Part shown: in pieces, positions 44,594 through 55,956 of the stretch
How the letters are laid out: each line of letters begins with the position of its first letter
Numbering within the stretch: the first letter of the stretch is position 1
Assembly (NCBI RefSeq): GCF_032452875.1
Contig: NC_083878.1
Coordinates: forward strand, 57,021,378-57,085,377
From: Bos javanicus
Lineage: Eukaryota > Chordata > Mammalia > Artiodactyla > Bovidae
DNA length: 64,000 bases
Direction: 5' to 3'
Position numbers and translations under genes: made by a program
Notes under the pieces: model-generated
Database searches by the model: none
What the model was told of the DNA's origin: nothing
The model's input: only the letters and a program-made list of their open reading frames with translations

Positions 44594-46147
44594 TAATCAC
44601 GATGGTAGGATCACTCACCTAGAGCCAGACATTCTGGAATGCGAGGTCAAGTGGGCCTTAGGAAGCATTGCTACAAACAAAGATAGTGGAGATGATGGAA
44701 TTCCAGCTGAACTATTTCAAATCCTAAAAGATGATGCTATGGAAGTGCTGCACTGAATATGCCGGCAAATTTGGAAAACTCAGCAGTGGCCACAGGACTG
44801 GAAAAGGTCAGTTTTAATGCCAATTCCAAAGAAAGGCAATGCCAAAAAAAGATCAAACTACTGCACAATAGCACTCATCTCACACACTAGTAAAGTAATG
44901 TTCAAAATTCTTCAAGACAGGCTTCAACAGTACGTGAACCGTGAACTTCCAGATGATCAAGCTGAGTTTAGAAAAGACAGAGGAACCAGAGATTAAATTT
45001 CCAACATCTGCTGGATCATCAAAAAGGCAAGAGAGTTCCAGAAAAACATCTACTTCTGCTTTATTGACTACACCAAAGCCTTTGACTGTGTGAATCACAA
45101 CAAACTGCGGAGAATTCTTAAAGATATGAGAATACCAGACCAGCTGACCTGCCTCCTAAGAAATCTGTATGCAGGTCAGGAAGCAACAGTTAGAACTGGA
45201 CATGGAACAACAGACTGGTTCCAAATCGGGAAAGGAGTACATCAAGGCTGCATATTGTCACCCTGCTTATTTAATCTATGTAAAGAGTAAATCATGAGAA
45301 ATGCTGGGCTGGAAGAAGCACAAGCTAGAATCAAGATTGCTGGGAGAAATATCAATAACCTCAGATAAGCAGAGCACACCATCCTTATGACAGAAATCAA
45401 AGAAGAACTAAAGAGCCTCTAGATGAAAGTGAAAGAGGAGAGTGAAAAAGTTGGCTTAAAGCTCCACATTCAGAAAACTAAGATCATGGCCTCTGGTCCC
45501 ATCACATCATGGCAAATAGATGGGGAAAGAGTGGAAACAGTGACAGACTTTATTTCTTGGGGCTCCAAAGTCATAGCAGATGGTGACTGAAACCATGAAA
45601 TTAAAAGACACTTGCTCCTTGGAAGAAAAGTTATGACCAACCTAGACAAAATACTAAAAGCCAGAGACATTACTTTGTCAGCAATGGTTTGTCTAGTCAA
45701 GGCTATGTTTTTTTCCAGTGGTCATATATGGATATGAGAGTTGGACTATAAAGAAAGCTGAGCGCTGAAGTATTAATGCTTTTGAACTGTGGTGTTGGAG
45801 AAGACTCTTGAGAGTCCCTTGGACTGCAAGGAGATCCAACCAGTCCATCCTAAAGGAAATCAGTCCTAAATATTCATTGGAAGGACTGATGTTGAAGCTG
45901 AAACTGCGATACTATGGCCACCTGATGCAAAGAGCTGATTCATTTGAGAAGACCCTGATGCTGGGCAAGATTGAAGGCAGGTGGAGAAGGAGATGATAGA
46001 GGATGAGATGGTTGAATGGCATCACCGAATCAATGGGCATGAGTTTGAGTAAACTCCGGCAGTTGGTGATGGACAAGGAGGCCTGGTGTGCTGCAGTCCA
46101 TGGGGTTGCAAAGAGTCAGACCCTACTGAATGACTGAACTAAACTGA
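44594..46147 (+). mobile_element. BovB LINE, 3' half
   Basis: Collinear from GATAATCACGATGGTAGGATC (before the RT) to the tail GAATGACTGAACTAAACTG. RT motif A is well preserved near 45062 (DYTKAFDCVNHNKLR), and GVHQGCILSPCLFNL is intact near 45235. The YADD position reads as stop/AEH near 45365. The C-terminal frame 45808-45996 is open. It is moderately decayed. Confidence 0.94.
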
Positions 46148-46155
46148 AGAAACAA

Positions 46156-46369
46156 GGGCTTACCTGTTGGCTCAGACAGAATCCACCAGCAATGCAGGAG
46201 ATTCAAGAGATGCAAGTTAGATTTTTGGTGTGGGAAGATCCCCTGGTGTAGGGAATGGCTACACGCTGCAATAATCTTGCCTAGAGAATTCCAGGGACAG
46301 AGGAACTTGGTGGGCTACAGTCTTTGGGATTGCAGAGTCAGACATGACTGAGTAACCAAGAATGCCTGC
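46156..46369 (+). mobile_element. Bov-tA SINE
   Basis: GGGCTTACCTGTTGGCTCAG through GCAGAGTCAGACATGACTGAG. The target duplication AAGAAACAA is exact at 46147-46155 and 46370-46378. It inserted at the very 3' end of the preceding BovB, in its A-rich tail. Confidence 0.92.
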
Positions 46370-46378
46370 AAGAAACAA

Positions 46379-48207
46379 AAGTGCTATCTGATCTGATGAA
46401 AAAAATCACAGAATATAATAAAACTTAGTCAAAGAATTATCTCTAAAATTCACTCATTTCTAATAGATTTTAGGGGAATTTACTTCAAAATTTATAGAGA
46501 ATTTCCATTTGATATCAGCTGTTCTGTTTGATATAACTTGATATGCCTTACAAGTGGTAAGGCAGCCCCAGTCAGTCTTTATAATGTAACAGCTTTTAGC
46601 AGCAATACCGAATAATGGTGTCCCTTCTCTAAACACATGCATCTCCCATAAATAAAGGATAATCTGGATTTAAATTGCATAACCAAATAACCAAATATTG
46701 CTACCCAGGGCCCAAGCTGTTTTATTTTTAGATTTTTATTAAATTAACCTTAAGGTTTTCACAAAATCCTCCAATATCTCCACAGAAGATCTATACTTTT
46801 GTCATCTGAATAAAGAAATTATAGTGAGCAAAACGTATAAGCATGTTCAAGGATGAGAAGGCAACAGACTATTTTCTGTATTTCATAGGGTACATATAAA
46901 TCTTAATACTGGAATTATAGCAAAGATTATCATGTAGATAGGTATTCTCTCATATTGGGAATGGAACCAATGAACTAGTAGAACAGAGGGACACAAGTAT
47001 CAGAGGACCAGAGAAATCAAATTGAAAATTTTAGTAAGTAAAATGTTTATAATTTTATTGATAATAAAATCAGTTGAACTATAAACAACAATGGATAAGT
47101 AGCTAGATTGGGAACTATTACTATAATTTCCAGGCTGCCTGCTTTTTAGAAATGAAAATTTTAAAAAGTCCAATGTTTGAAGCCAAAGGACTGAATCCTA
47201 AATGTATAATTTCAGGAAATGTGTCAAATAGTGGAAGAAATCCTTGCCTAGCAGAATTCTTTCCCAAGTGCCTCTCTAATAAGCCTATTTAGATGATTAC
47301 CTAACCCTTGTGCATATACGACTGCCTTGCTTTGGCATTTATACTACAGAGTAAATTTTCTGGCTCCTTATTTGGTTCTATTTATGACACAACATGAGGC
47401 CATTTTTGGTGTTTGTCAGGACGATTTGAGTAGTTTATGAGATAAACATGATTAACTATAAAGCCCATCTTTAATTGCTCAGGTGATAAAAGATAAATTA
47501 AAGACTGGTACAACAGTTGGAAAATATGGGAGACATAAAAAGGAACACATCAGAAATTTTCTTAAATTCAGAGTTATTTCATCCGTTACCATATGAAAAC
47601 ACTTAACACAAATGGAAACTTGGTAGCTGTTGCTTTATCCTGTCAAGAAGTTTGTATAAATAACATGCTGGGAGGAAGTCATTAATTATTTCCCTTCTTC
47701 CCATTTTATGAATATCTGTATTAATATGCTTTAGTAGGGCATTTTTCTTCCTTTCATTATGCATATGTAGACACACACAAAAATTATGCTCTAGTAATCA
47801 CAATTTGTTTTTACATCTTATTATGCACATTCTATAATCTAAATGCTTTGAAAAATGAATGTATAAATATTTTTATCTTCAGTGTGAAGCCATTAAGGTG
47901 TTAAAATATTTGAAAGTATAGTCCTCAGAAGGGCAGTTTGAATTTTTTATTGCTTTAGAAGTCAAAATAAAGCATAGAATTTCACTGAAAATTATCAAAA
48001 GGTAACATATAACAGATTTTTAAAATGTCAGTGATTTGTATCTAGCAGTATATGTTCACTTTACCTAAAAAGGTAAAATTGACTCTCATTCAAAACAAAA
48101 CAAAACAAAAACCAGTTTACTTGTTGCTTTTATTTAACTTAAACCCTGGCTCTTTTAAACACAAATTCATAGTACCAACTAAAGTTAAGATCACTTAAGT
48201 GTATGTT
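46379..48207. other. Unassigned AT-rich DNA (1.8 kb)
   Basis: No transposon, exon or RNA gene is recognised. The block at about 47560-47850 contains homeodomain-like words (ATTAATTATT, TTATGCATATG), which are frequent by chance in such AT-rich DNA. Confidence 0.5.
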
Positions 48208-48219
48208 ATATTATAAGAC

Positions 48220-48498
48220 TGCTGCTGCTGCTGCTGCTAAGTCGCTTCAATCGTGTCCGACTCTGTGCGACCCCAGAGATGGCAGTCCACCAGGCTCCCC
48301 CGTCCCTGGGATTCTCCAGGCAAGAACACTGGAGTGGGTTGCCATTTCCTTCTCCAATGCATGAAAGTGAAAAGTGAAAGTGAAGTCACTCAGTCGTGTC
48401 CGACTCCTAGCGACCCCATGGACTGCAGCCCACCAGGCTCCTCCGTCCATGGGATTTTCCATGCAAGAGTACTGGAGTGGGGTGCCATTGCCTTCTCC
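48220..48498 (-). mobile_element. Bov-A2 SINE
   Basis: Full dimer with six GCT units. The 12-bp target duplication ATATTATAAGAC is exact at 48208-48219 and 48499-48510. It is among the least diverged SINEs in the window. Confidence 0.96.
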
Positions 48499-48510
48499 AT
48501 ATTATAAGAC

Positions 48511-49370
48511 ATTAAATATCAAAAGAGATGATTATTAGAAAGTCTTTCTGTATTATTATGCACTTTTGAATTTTCCATTACTAAATTAGAAGTATCCATT
48601 ATTTATTAGATTCTACCATCTCTTCCAATCATTTTGTCTTCTGTATATTTTTATATTGCTGTTGCTTAAAATTAATTCAATTACGGTTGGAACAGGTAAA
48701 AATTCATCATTAGAAAATGTTTTAAATTAGCAAATTATTTATCACACTTTTTATAAAACCAAATAGTTTAGAAGTCACAAATATAATTATGCCCATTGCT
48801 TAAATCATGCCTTTTCCCACAAATCTGATATTCTTTGCATCTATATAATGCTTCCTGGACTACCAGAAAGAGGAAATTTTAAGATCAGGTGGATTTGAAT
48901 TTTATTCATTTCTTAACATCCTGGGAACACAGTTTTCCTTTTTGAAAAAAGAAGGCACCTGATTTTTCATTAATAACCTGTCACATAAGGATAATAATTT
49001 CTAATTTCAGCAATATACATGATTTAATGAATGTTCTGCATCCAGAAACAATGAGAAATTGTTGTTTTAAACACATATAGAAGATTTCAACAATATCAAC
49101 AAGAAAAGAATACATGTATATCTGTGTGGGAGCTAATTTTCAGGATTAGAAATAAAGAGAGATCTCAAAGTCACAATGGGAGTCTCTTTCTGAAATGCCC
49201 ATGGACAACAGGATGCCAAATACATGTTCTCTGAACAGGAGCCAAGATATAATTCATCAGCAGGAAACTGAAACCCAAATAAGGTCAGATTCTGAAGTGG
49301 GGCTACAAAAGCTCTCATAAAACTAGGAACAGAATTAAAATGTTTTAGTCTTATAAAATACATCTATAAA
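48511..49370. other. Unassigned DNA
   Basis: Nothing recognisable. A 76-codon minus-strand frame at 49133-49363 has no similarity I know. An old L1 starts at about 49371. Confidence 0.45.
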
Positions 49371-49605
49371 ATTCTACAGTTAATATCATATTTAATGATA
49401 AAAGGCTGGATATTTTCCCTAAGATTGGAACCATACCTCTCATCACTGCTTATTTAGTAACATGCTATGTTCATAGCAATAAGACATAAAAATATATAAA
49501 ATGCATAAAGTTTGTAAAGGAAGAAATAAAGCTATATTCACAATAGAATATAGAAAAAAATTCTTAAGTATCTCCAAGAAAATTAGAATTAATATTTGTG
49601 CTTAG

Positions 49606-49812
49606 GGCTTACCTGATGGCTCACTTGATAAAGAATCCACTTATCAATGAAGGAGATTTGGGTTCAATCCCTGGGTTGGAAAGATCTCCTGGAGGAAGAA
49701 ATGGCTATCCACTCCGGTGTTCTTGCCTGGAGAATCCCAATGGACAGAGAAGCCTGGCTACAATCCATAGGGTCACAAAGAGTTGGATGCGACTGAGCAA
49801 CTAAACACACAC
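49606..49812 (+). mobile_element. Bov-tA SINE
   Basis: GGCTTACCTGATGGCTCACT through TGGATGCGACTGAGCAAC and CACACACA. ATTTGTGCTTAG at 49594-49605 and ATTTGTGTTTAG at 49813-49824 form a target duplication with one change. It is inserted in L1 ORF2. Confidence 0.92.
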
Positions 49813-51545
49813 ATTTGTGTTTAGCAAAGTTGTATAATTTATATGCAAAATCAAAGTGGTCTCTATATGAAAACAATAATCAGAAATGGAAATTTTAAAA
49901 ATAGTTCCATTTAAAACAGCACATAAAATATAAAGGCACATTAAATCTAGCAAATCAGTACAGTAAATATACTAAATGAGTATCCTGAAGCCTACAAAAC
50001 TTATGAAAGTAAAGATTATCTTGATCAATGAGAAGATAAGCCATGCTCATGGGTTTAAAAGATCAATATTATTAAGATGTCAATTCTCCCAATGTTTATC
50101 TATTGATGTAACAGTTCAGATCAAAATCCTAGATTTTTACAAAAATAATTAAGCTGATTCTAAAATTAGTGTGGAAAGTTAAAGGAATGAGAATAGTCTA
50201 AATGAATCTGAAAAATAAGTACAAAGATGGAAGAATTAGAAATAAAAAGACTCCAAATTATGAAAGAAATAAAACTGTCACTGTTTGCGGATGACATTAT
50301 GCTGTACATAGAAAATCCTAAAGAGGCCACCAGGAAGCAACTAGAGCCAATCAATGATTTTGGTAAAGTTGCAGTATATAAAATAATTACACTGAAATCT
50401 TTTGCAGTCCCATAATGGTAACAATGAAAGATCATGAAGAGAAATCAAAAAACTATGTCATTTACCATCACAATAAAAAGAATAAAATACCTGGGTATAA
50501 ACTACCTAAGGAGACAAAAGACCTATACTCAGAAAACTGGGATACTGATAAAATAAATCAAAGATGACACAAAGAGATAGAAAGAAATACCATGTTCTTT
50601 GATTCGAGGAATTACTGTTATGAATATGACTATAGTACTCAAAGCAATCTACAGATTCAATGCAATGCCTATCAAATTACCAATGGTATATTTCACAGAA
50701 TTAGAACAAAAATTGTCACAATTTGTATGGAAATGCAAGAGACCTCAAATAGACAAAGCAATCTTGAGAAAGAAAAACAGAGCTGGAGGTATCAGGCTTC
50801 CTGACTTCAGACTATACTGCAAAGCTACAGTAATCAAGGCAGTATGGTGCTGGCATAAAAACAGAATTATATATCAAAGGAACAGGCTAGAAAGCACAGA
50901 GATAAACTCATGCTTCTATGGTCACCTAATCCATGAGAAATTATATGGAGAAAAGGGAACCATCATACATTGTTCATGGGAATGTAAATGTAGAGTGGTG
51001 TATAGCCACTGTGGACAACAGTATGGAAGGTCCTCAATAAAAGTAAAAATGTAACTACTACATGATCCAGAAATCCCACTCCTGGGTATATAATTGGAAA
51101 AAATCATAATTCAAAAATATGCATGCACACCAATTTTCATTGCAGGACTATATATAATAGCTAGAACATGAAAGCAACCTAAGTGTCCATTGACAGTGGA
51201 GTGGATAAAGAAAACGGTGGATTTTATTACTATATTACTGTAATTACAGTAATTACTATATTACTGAACTATTAGCCATAAAAAGGAATGAAAGAGTGCC
51301 ATTTTCAGAGACATGGATAGGACTAAAAACTGTCATATAGAGTGAAGTAAGTTAGACAAAAATATTGTATTATCACTGATATGTTTATATACATATAGAC
51401 AAATGATACAGGTGAACATATTTGTAAAGCAGAAAGAGAGACACAGATTTAGAGCACAAATTCATGGCTATCTATGGGGAAAGGGGAAGGGTAGGAAGAA
51501 TTCAGAAATTGAGATTGACATGTATAAACTACTATGTATCAAATA

Positions 51546-52085
51546 GGTCTTCCCTGATGGTTCAGAAGGCTTCCCTGACAGCTCAGTTGATTAAAAAAAT
51601 CCATTTGCAATGCAGGAGACCCTGTTCAATTCCTGGGTCAGTATGATCTGCTGGAGAAGGGATAGTCTACCCACTCCAGTATTGTTGGACTTCTTTTGTG
51701 GCTCAACTGGTAAAGAATCCACCTGCAATGTGGGAGACCTGCGTTCAATCCCTGGGTTGGGAAAATCCCCTGGAGAAGGGAAAGGGTACCCACTCCAATA
51801 TTCTGGCCTAGAGAATTCCATGGACTGTATAGTCCATTGGGTTGTAAAGAGTAGGACACGACTGAGTGACTTTTACTTTCACTTTCTGGTGTTTCAGAGG
51901 TAAAGAATCCACCTGCCAATGAAGGAAAGGTGGATTCAATCTCAAAATCAGGCAGACCCCATGAAGAAGGAAACAGCAACCCACTCCAGTATTCTTGCCT
52001 GGGAAATCCCATGAACAGTGGAGCTTAGCAGGCTGTACTCCATGGGGTTGCAAAAGAGTCAGATACAACTTAGCCACTATACAGC
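51546..52085 (+). mobile_element. Tandem array of Bov-tA SINEs
   Basis: A short SINE head (GTCTTCCCTGATGGTTCAG) precedes a Bov-tA dimer of the same design as the one at 3517 (heads at 51568 and near 51690, tail GTGACTTTTACTTTCACTTTC). A further complete Bov-tA follows from about 51884 to 52085. All face the same way and sit in the 3' part of an L1. Confidence 0.88.
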
Positions 52086-52502
52086 AATGATGTGTAAAAT
52101 AACTAATGAGAACCTACTGCATAGCATAGGGCACTCTACTCAGTGTTCTGTGGTGACCTAAATGGGAAAGAAATCTAAAAAATGAAGGGATATATGCATT
52201 TGTATAACTGATTCACTTTGCTGTATAGCAGAAACTAACACGATATTGTAAAGCAAATATCCTCCAATAAAACTTTTTAAAAAAGAAAAATTGAAGACGT
52301 ACAACATTTAAATTTAAGATTTACTCTAAATACAGTAAACAGGATGCTGAATATGGCTAAAGAACAGACACAGAAATCAATAAAACAAAAATCTAGAAAT
52401 TTACCCACTCATAAGTAGTTAATTGATTTTTCATATAGGTACAAAGGAAATCCAATGACGAGTATAATAATCCTTTCAACAAATGGTGATGGAAAAGTTG
52501 AA

Positions 52503-52630
52503 TGTGTGTGTGTGTGTGTGTGTTATGTCCAACTCTTTGCAACCCCATAGACTATATAGCCTGCCAGCCTCTGTCCATATGATTTTCCTAACAAGTACAC
52601 TGTAGGGTATTGCCATTTCCTACTTCAGGG
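52503..52630 (-). mobile_element. Bov-tA/Bov-A SINE fragment with (TG)n
   Basis: (TG)n at 52503-52523 is followed by TATGTCCAACTCTTTGCAAC ... GGGTATTGCCATTTCCTAC and TTCAGGGG. The tRNA-like head is missing. It joins directly to an L1 tail at 52631. Confidence 0.8.
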
Positions 52631-52738
52631 GATACCTGTGGCAGATGCATGTTGATGTATGGCAAAACCAATACAATATTGTAAAGTAAAAATAATAATA
52701 ACAATAATAATAAATCTAAAAAAAAAGAAAAACAAAAA
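52631..52738 (+). mobile_element. L1_BT-type 3' terminus
   Basis: ATACCTGTGGCAGATGCATG, TATGGCAAAACCAATACAATATTG and an A-rich tail match the 3' end of the young L1 whose reversed copy lies at 53909-54000. Only about 100 bp are present, a strongly 5'-truncated insertion. Confidence 0.75.
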
Positions 52739-53200
52739 AATTTCATGCCTCACCTCATACAAAAACAACTCAAAATGAATCATAGATTTTAAAAAATCCT
52801 AGTGTTATAAAACTTCTATAGGAAACATATGGGAAAATCTTTGCAGTCTTCAAATAAATATTTTTTGTGTATCAGAGCAAAAACACAATTGATAATGAAA
52901 AAAAAAATGAATTTTACTTCATCCAAACTGTAAACTGTTGCTCTTGAAAAGATAATGCAGAGAAAATAAAGCAATAAGACATGACCTAGGAGAAAATAAT
53001 TTTAATATTTATATATGACAAAGATTTTGTAGTTAGAAAATATTAAGAACTATAATCTCAATAAAAATATTCAAATTGATAAAATGAAAGAATATTTGAA
53101 CAAACAGTTCAGCAAAGAAGATATTCAGGTGGAAAATGAGCACACGAGAAAATGCTCAGCATCAGTTCATTATGCAGAGGAACAAAAATTTCCAATGATT

Positions 53201-53830
53201 TGCTGTGAATATCATATTTTAAATCCATTTTCTAAAACACTGTGTGAATTTCTTATAAAATTAAGTATGTACCTATTACCCTATTAGTTAGGCTTGGGAT
53301 TTTAGTACCTTAATTTGGGTACACATGACTGGTCAATATAGAATTAGAGGAATATAGGTTTTGCAAAGAAATATAAATGTGTAGACTCTGAGGAGCATAA
53401 TTCATATCAGATGTAGAATTAATAAAGAAGGGTGAATAAGTGAGATTTTTCAAAAGCCTAAGGGTAGTACAATAATAAATAAAAACTAGTTGGAAATAAA
53501 TGAAATAGTTCAAAATGCTCAAATATAGGGGAGTATACATAACCCTAGGCTAAATTGTTATGCTGTACTGTCAAAAGGAGAAACTATACTGCAAAAACAT
53601 TACAAAGTTTTAAAAATTAAAATAATATTACGATAAATGAAAGGAAAAATTCTAATTATGAATATTACAAAAAATAAATAAAAAGGATGATAGATTAGAA
53701 AATCAGGACTATGGTTTTTCTATAGTTAATGTAAAAGAAATCAGATTGAAAATCTTTATAAAAAGCCAAGTATCTTAGACAATAAAAAATTCACATTTTT
53801 TTTGAAGACAGCAATAGTACAAACATAAGT
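53201..53830. other. Unassigned AT-rich DNA
   Basis: Nothing recognisable between an old L1 and the target site of the young L1. Stops occur in all frames. Confidence 0.5.
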
Positions 53831-53851
53831 TAGAATAACATCAAATTTCTT

Positions 53852-55935
53852 TTCTTTTTTTTTTTTGTTGACTTCAGGACGATCATTTGTATTTTATGTC
53901 TTTTTTTTAAATTATATTTTATTTTTAAACTTTAAAATATTGTGTTAGTTTTGCCAAATATCGAAATGAATCCACCACAGGTATACATGTGTTCCCCATC
54001 CTGAACCCTCCTCCCTCCTCCCTCCCCATACCATCCCTCTGGGTTGTCCCAGTGCACCAGCCCCAAGCATCCAGTATCGTGCATCGAACCTGGACTGGCG
54101 ACTCGTTTCATACATGATATTATACATGTTTCAATACCTTTCTCCCAAATCTTCCCACCCTCTCCCTCTCCCACAGAGTCCATAAGACTGTTCTATACAT
54201 CAGTGTCTCTTTTGCTGTCTCATATACAGGGTTATTGTTACCATCTTTCTAAATTCCATATATATACGTTAGTATACTGTATTGGTGTTTTTCTTTCTGG
54301 CTTACTTCACTCTGTATAATAGGCTCCAGTTTCATCCACCTCATTAGAACTGATTCAAATGTATTCTTTTTAATGGCTGAGTAATACTCCATTGTGTATA
54401 TGTACCACCGCTTTCTTATCCATTCATCTGCTGATGGGCATCTAGGTTGCTTCCATGTCCTGACTATTATAAACAGTGCTGCGATGAACATTGGGGTACA
54501 CGTGTCTCTTTCCCTTCTGGTTTCCTCAGTGTGTATGCCTAGCAGTGGGATTGCTGGATCATAAGGCAGTTCTATTTCCAGTTTTTTGAGGAATCTCCAC
54601 ACTGTTCTCCATAGTGGCTGTACTAGTTTGCAATCCCACCAACAGTCTAAGAGGGTTCCCTTTTCTCCACACCCTCTCCAGCATTTATTGCTTGTAGACT
54701 TTTGGATCGCAGCCATTCTGACTGGTGTGAAATGGTACCTCATAGTGGTTTTGATTTGCATTTCTCTGATAATGAGTGATGTTGAGCATCTTTTCATGTG
54801 TTTGTTAGCCATCTGTATGTCTTCTTTGGAGAAATGTCTATTTAGTTCTTTGGCCCATTTTTTGATTGGGTCATTTATTTTTCTGGAGTTGAGCTGTAGG
54901 AGTTGCTTGTATATTTTTGAGATTAGTTGTTTGTCAGTTGCTTCATTTGCTATTATTTTCTCCCATTCTGAAGGCTGTCTTTTCACCTTGCTAATAGTTT
55001 CCTTTGTTGTGCAGAAGCTTTTAAGTTTAATTAGGTCCCATTTGTTAATTTTTGCTTTTATTTCCAATATTCTGGGAGGTGGGTCATAGAGGATCCTGCT
55101 GTGATGTATGTCGGAGAGTGTTTTGCCTATGTTCTCCTCTAGGAGTTTTATAGTTTCTGGTCTTACGTTTAGATCTTTAATCCATTTTGAGTTTATTTTT
55201 GTGTATGGTGTTAGAAAGTGTAAAGACTATACCAGAAAATTACTAGAACTAATCAATGATTGTAGTAAAGTTGCAGGATATAATATCAACACACAGAAAT
55301 CCCTTGCATTCCTATACACTAATAATGAGAAAACAGAAAGAGAAATTAAGGAAACAATTCCATTCACCATTGCAACGGAAAGAATAAAATACTTAGGAAT
55401 ATATCTACCTAAAGAAACTAAAGACCTATATATAGAAAACTATAAAACACTGATGAAAGAAATCAAAGAGGACACTAATAGATGGAAAAATATACCATGT
55501 TCATGGATTGGAAGAATGAATATAGTGAAAATGAGTATACTATCCAAAGCAATTTATAGATTCAATGCAATCTCTATCAAGCTACCAACGGTACTCTTCA
55601 CAGAGCTAGAACAAAAAATTTCACAATTTGTATGGAAATACAAAAAAACCTCGAATAGCCAAAGCTATCTTGAGAAAGAAGAATGAAACTGGAGGGATCA
55701 ACCTACCTGACTTCAGGCTCTACTTACAAAGCCACAGTCATCAAGACAGTATGGTACTGGCACAAAGACAGAAATATAGATCAATGGAACAAAATAGAAA
55801 GCCCAGAGATAAATCCACACACATATGGACACCTTATCTTTGACAAAGGAGGCAAGAATATACAATGGATTAAAGACAATCTCTTTAACAAGTGGTGCTG
55901 GGAAAACTGGTCAACCACTTGTAAAAGAATGAAAC
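53852..55935 (-). mobile_element. Young L1 (L1_BT type) with 5' inversion and 21-bp target duplication
   Basis: From right to left on the minus strand, 55219-53909 carries the end of ORF2 and the 3' UTR, and the (T)n at 53851-53866 is its poly(A). The remaining part, 55220-55935, is the preceding piece of ORF2 in plus orientation. The two pieces join where ORF2 is continuous (KRMKLE then TFLTPYTK), as expected for twin priming. An exact 21-bp duplication flanks the whole at 53831-53851 and 55936-55956 (TAGAATAACATCAAATTTCT plus T). Between the genomic poly(A) and an inner A-tract at 53901-53908 lies 34 bp of non-L1 sequence, a probable 3' transduction. The element is dead on arrival but recent. 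Confidence 0.93.
54249..55067 (-). pseudogene. L1 ORF2 C-terminal region (272 codons open)
   Basis: The frame starts inside ORF2 (MEIKAKINKWDLIKLKSFC) and reaches the ORF2 end region (QYSILTYIYGI) without a stop. It holds the cysteine-rich segment (CWRGCGEKGTLLDCWWDC), with WYIYTMEYYSAIKKN further on. This is the part of ORF2 after the reverse transcriptase domain. The upstream RT part is in the inverted plus-strand piece at 55220-55935. That piece has frameshifts at the A-run near 55640 and near 55725, so no complete protein exists. Confidence 0.88.
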
Positions 55936-55956
55936 TAGAATAACATCAAATTTCTT

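Larger units (their letters stand above)
49371..52285 (+). mobile_element. Old L1: ORF2 fragments and 3' UTR, with SINE insertions
   Basis: ORF2 text starts near TCATATTTAATGATAAAAGG. The reverse transcriptase active site is present as FADD within LSLFADDIMLYIENP (50277-50325). The later segment 50599-51054 reads FVWKCKRPQIDKAILRKK and GGIRLPDFRLYCKATVIK. Near 50945 the text jumps from GHLIHEK to GEKGTIIHCSWEC, omitting several hundred coding bases. The 3' UTR ends with CTTTGCTGTATAGCAGAAAC and AATAAAAC at about 52268. SINEs interrupt it at 49606-49812 and 51546-52085. It is heavily mutated and not functional. Confidence 0.85.
52286..53200 (+). mobile_element. L1 ORF2 fragment (middle to C-terminal part)
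   Basis: The sequence follows L1 ORF2 downstream of the reverse transcriptase: TTGATTTTTCATATAGGTAC, CCTTTCAACAAATGGTGATGG, CATACAAAAACAACTCAAAATG, AACTTCTATAGGAAACATATGGG, and GAAGATATTCAGGTGGAAAATG followed by AAATGCTCAGC. It is interrupted at 52503-52738 by a SINE fragment and an L1 tail. Stops are dense. It covers the coding region missing from the neighbouring L1, so it is a separate copy. Confidence 0.75.

Noticed and set aside
50227..50415. FADD-containing frame as a retroviral reverse transcriptase
   Set aside because: The surrounding residues (LSLFADDIMLYIENP) are L1 ORF2.
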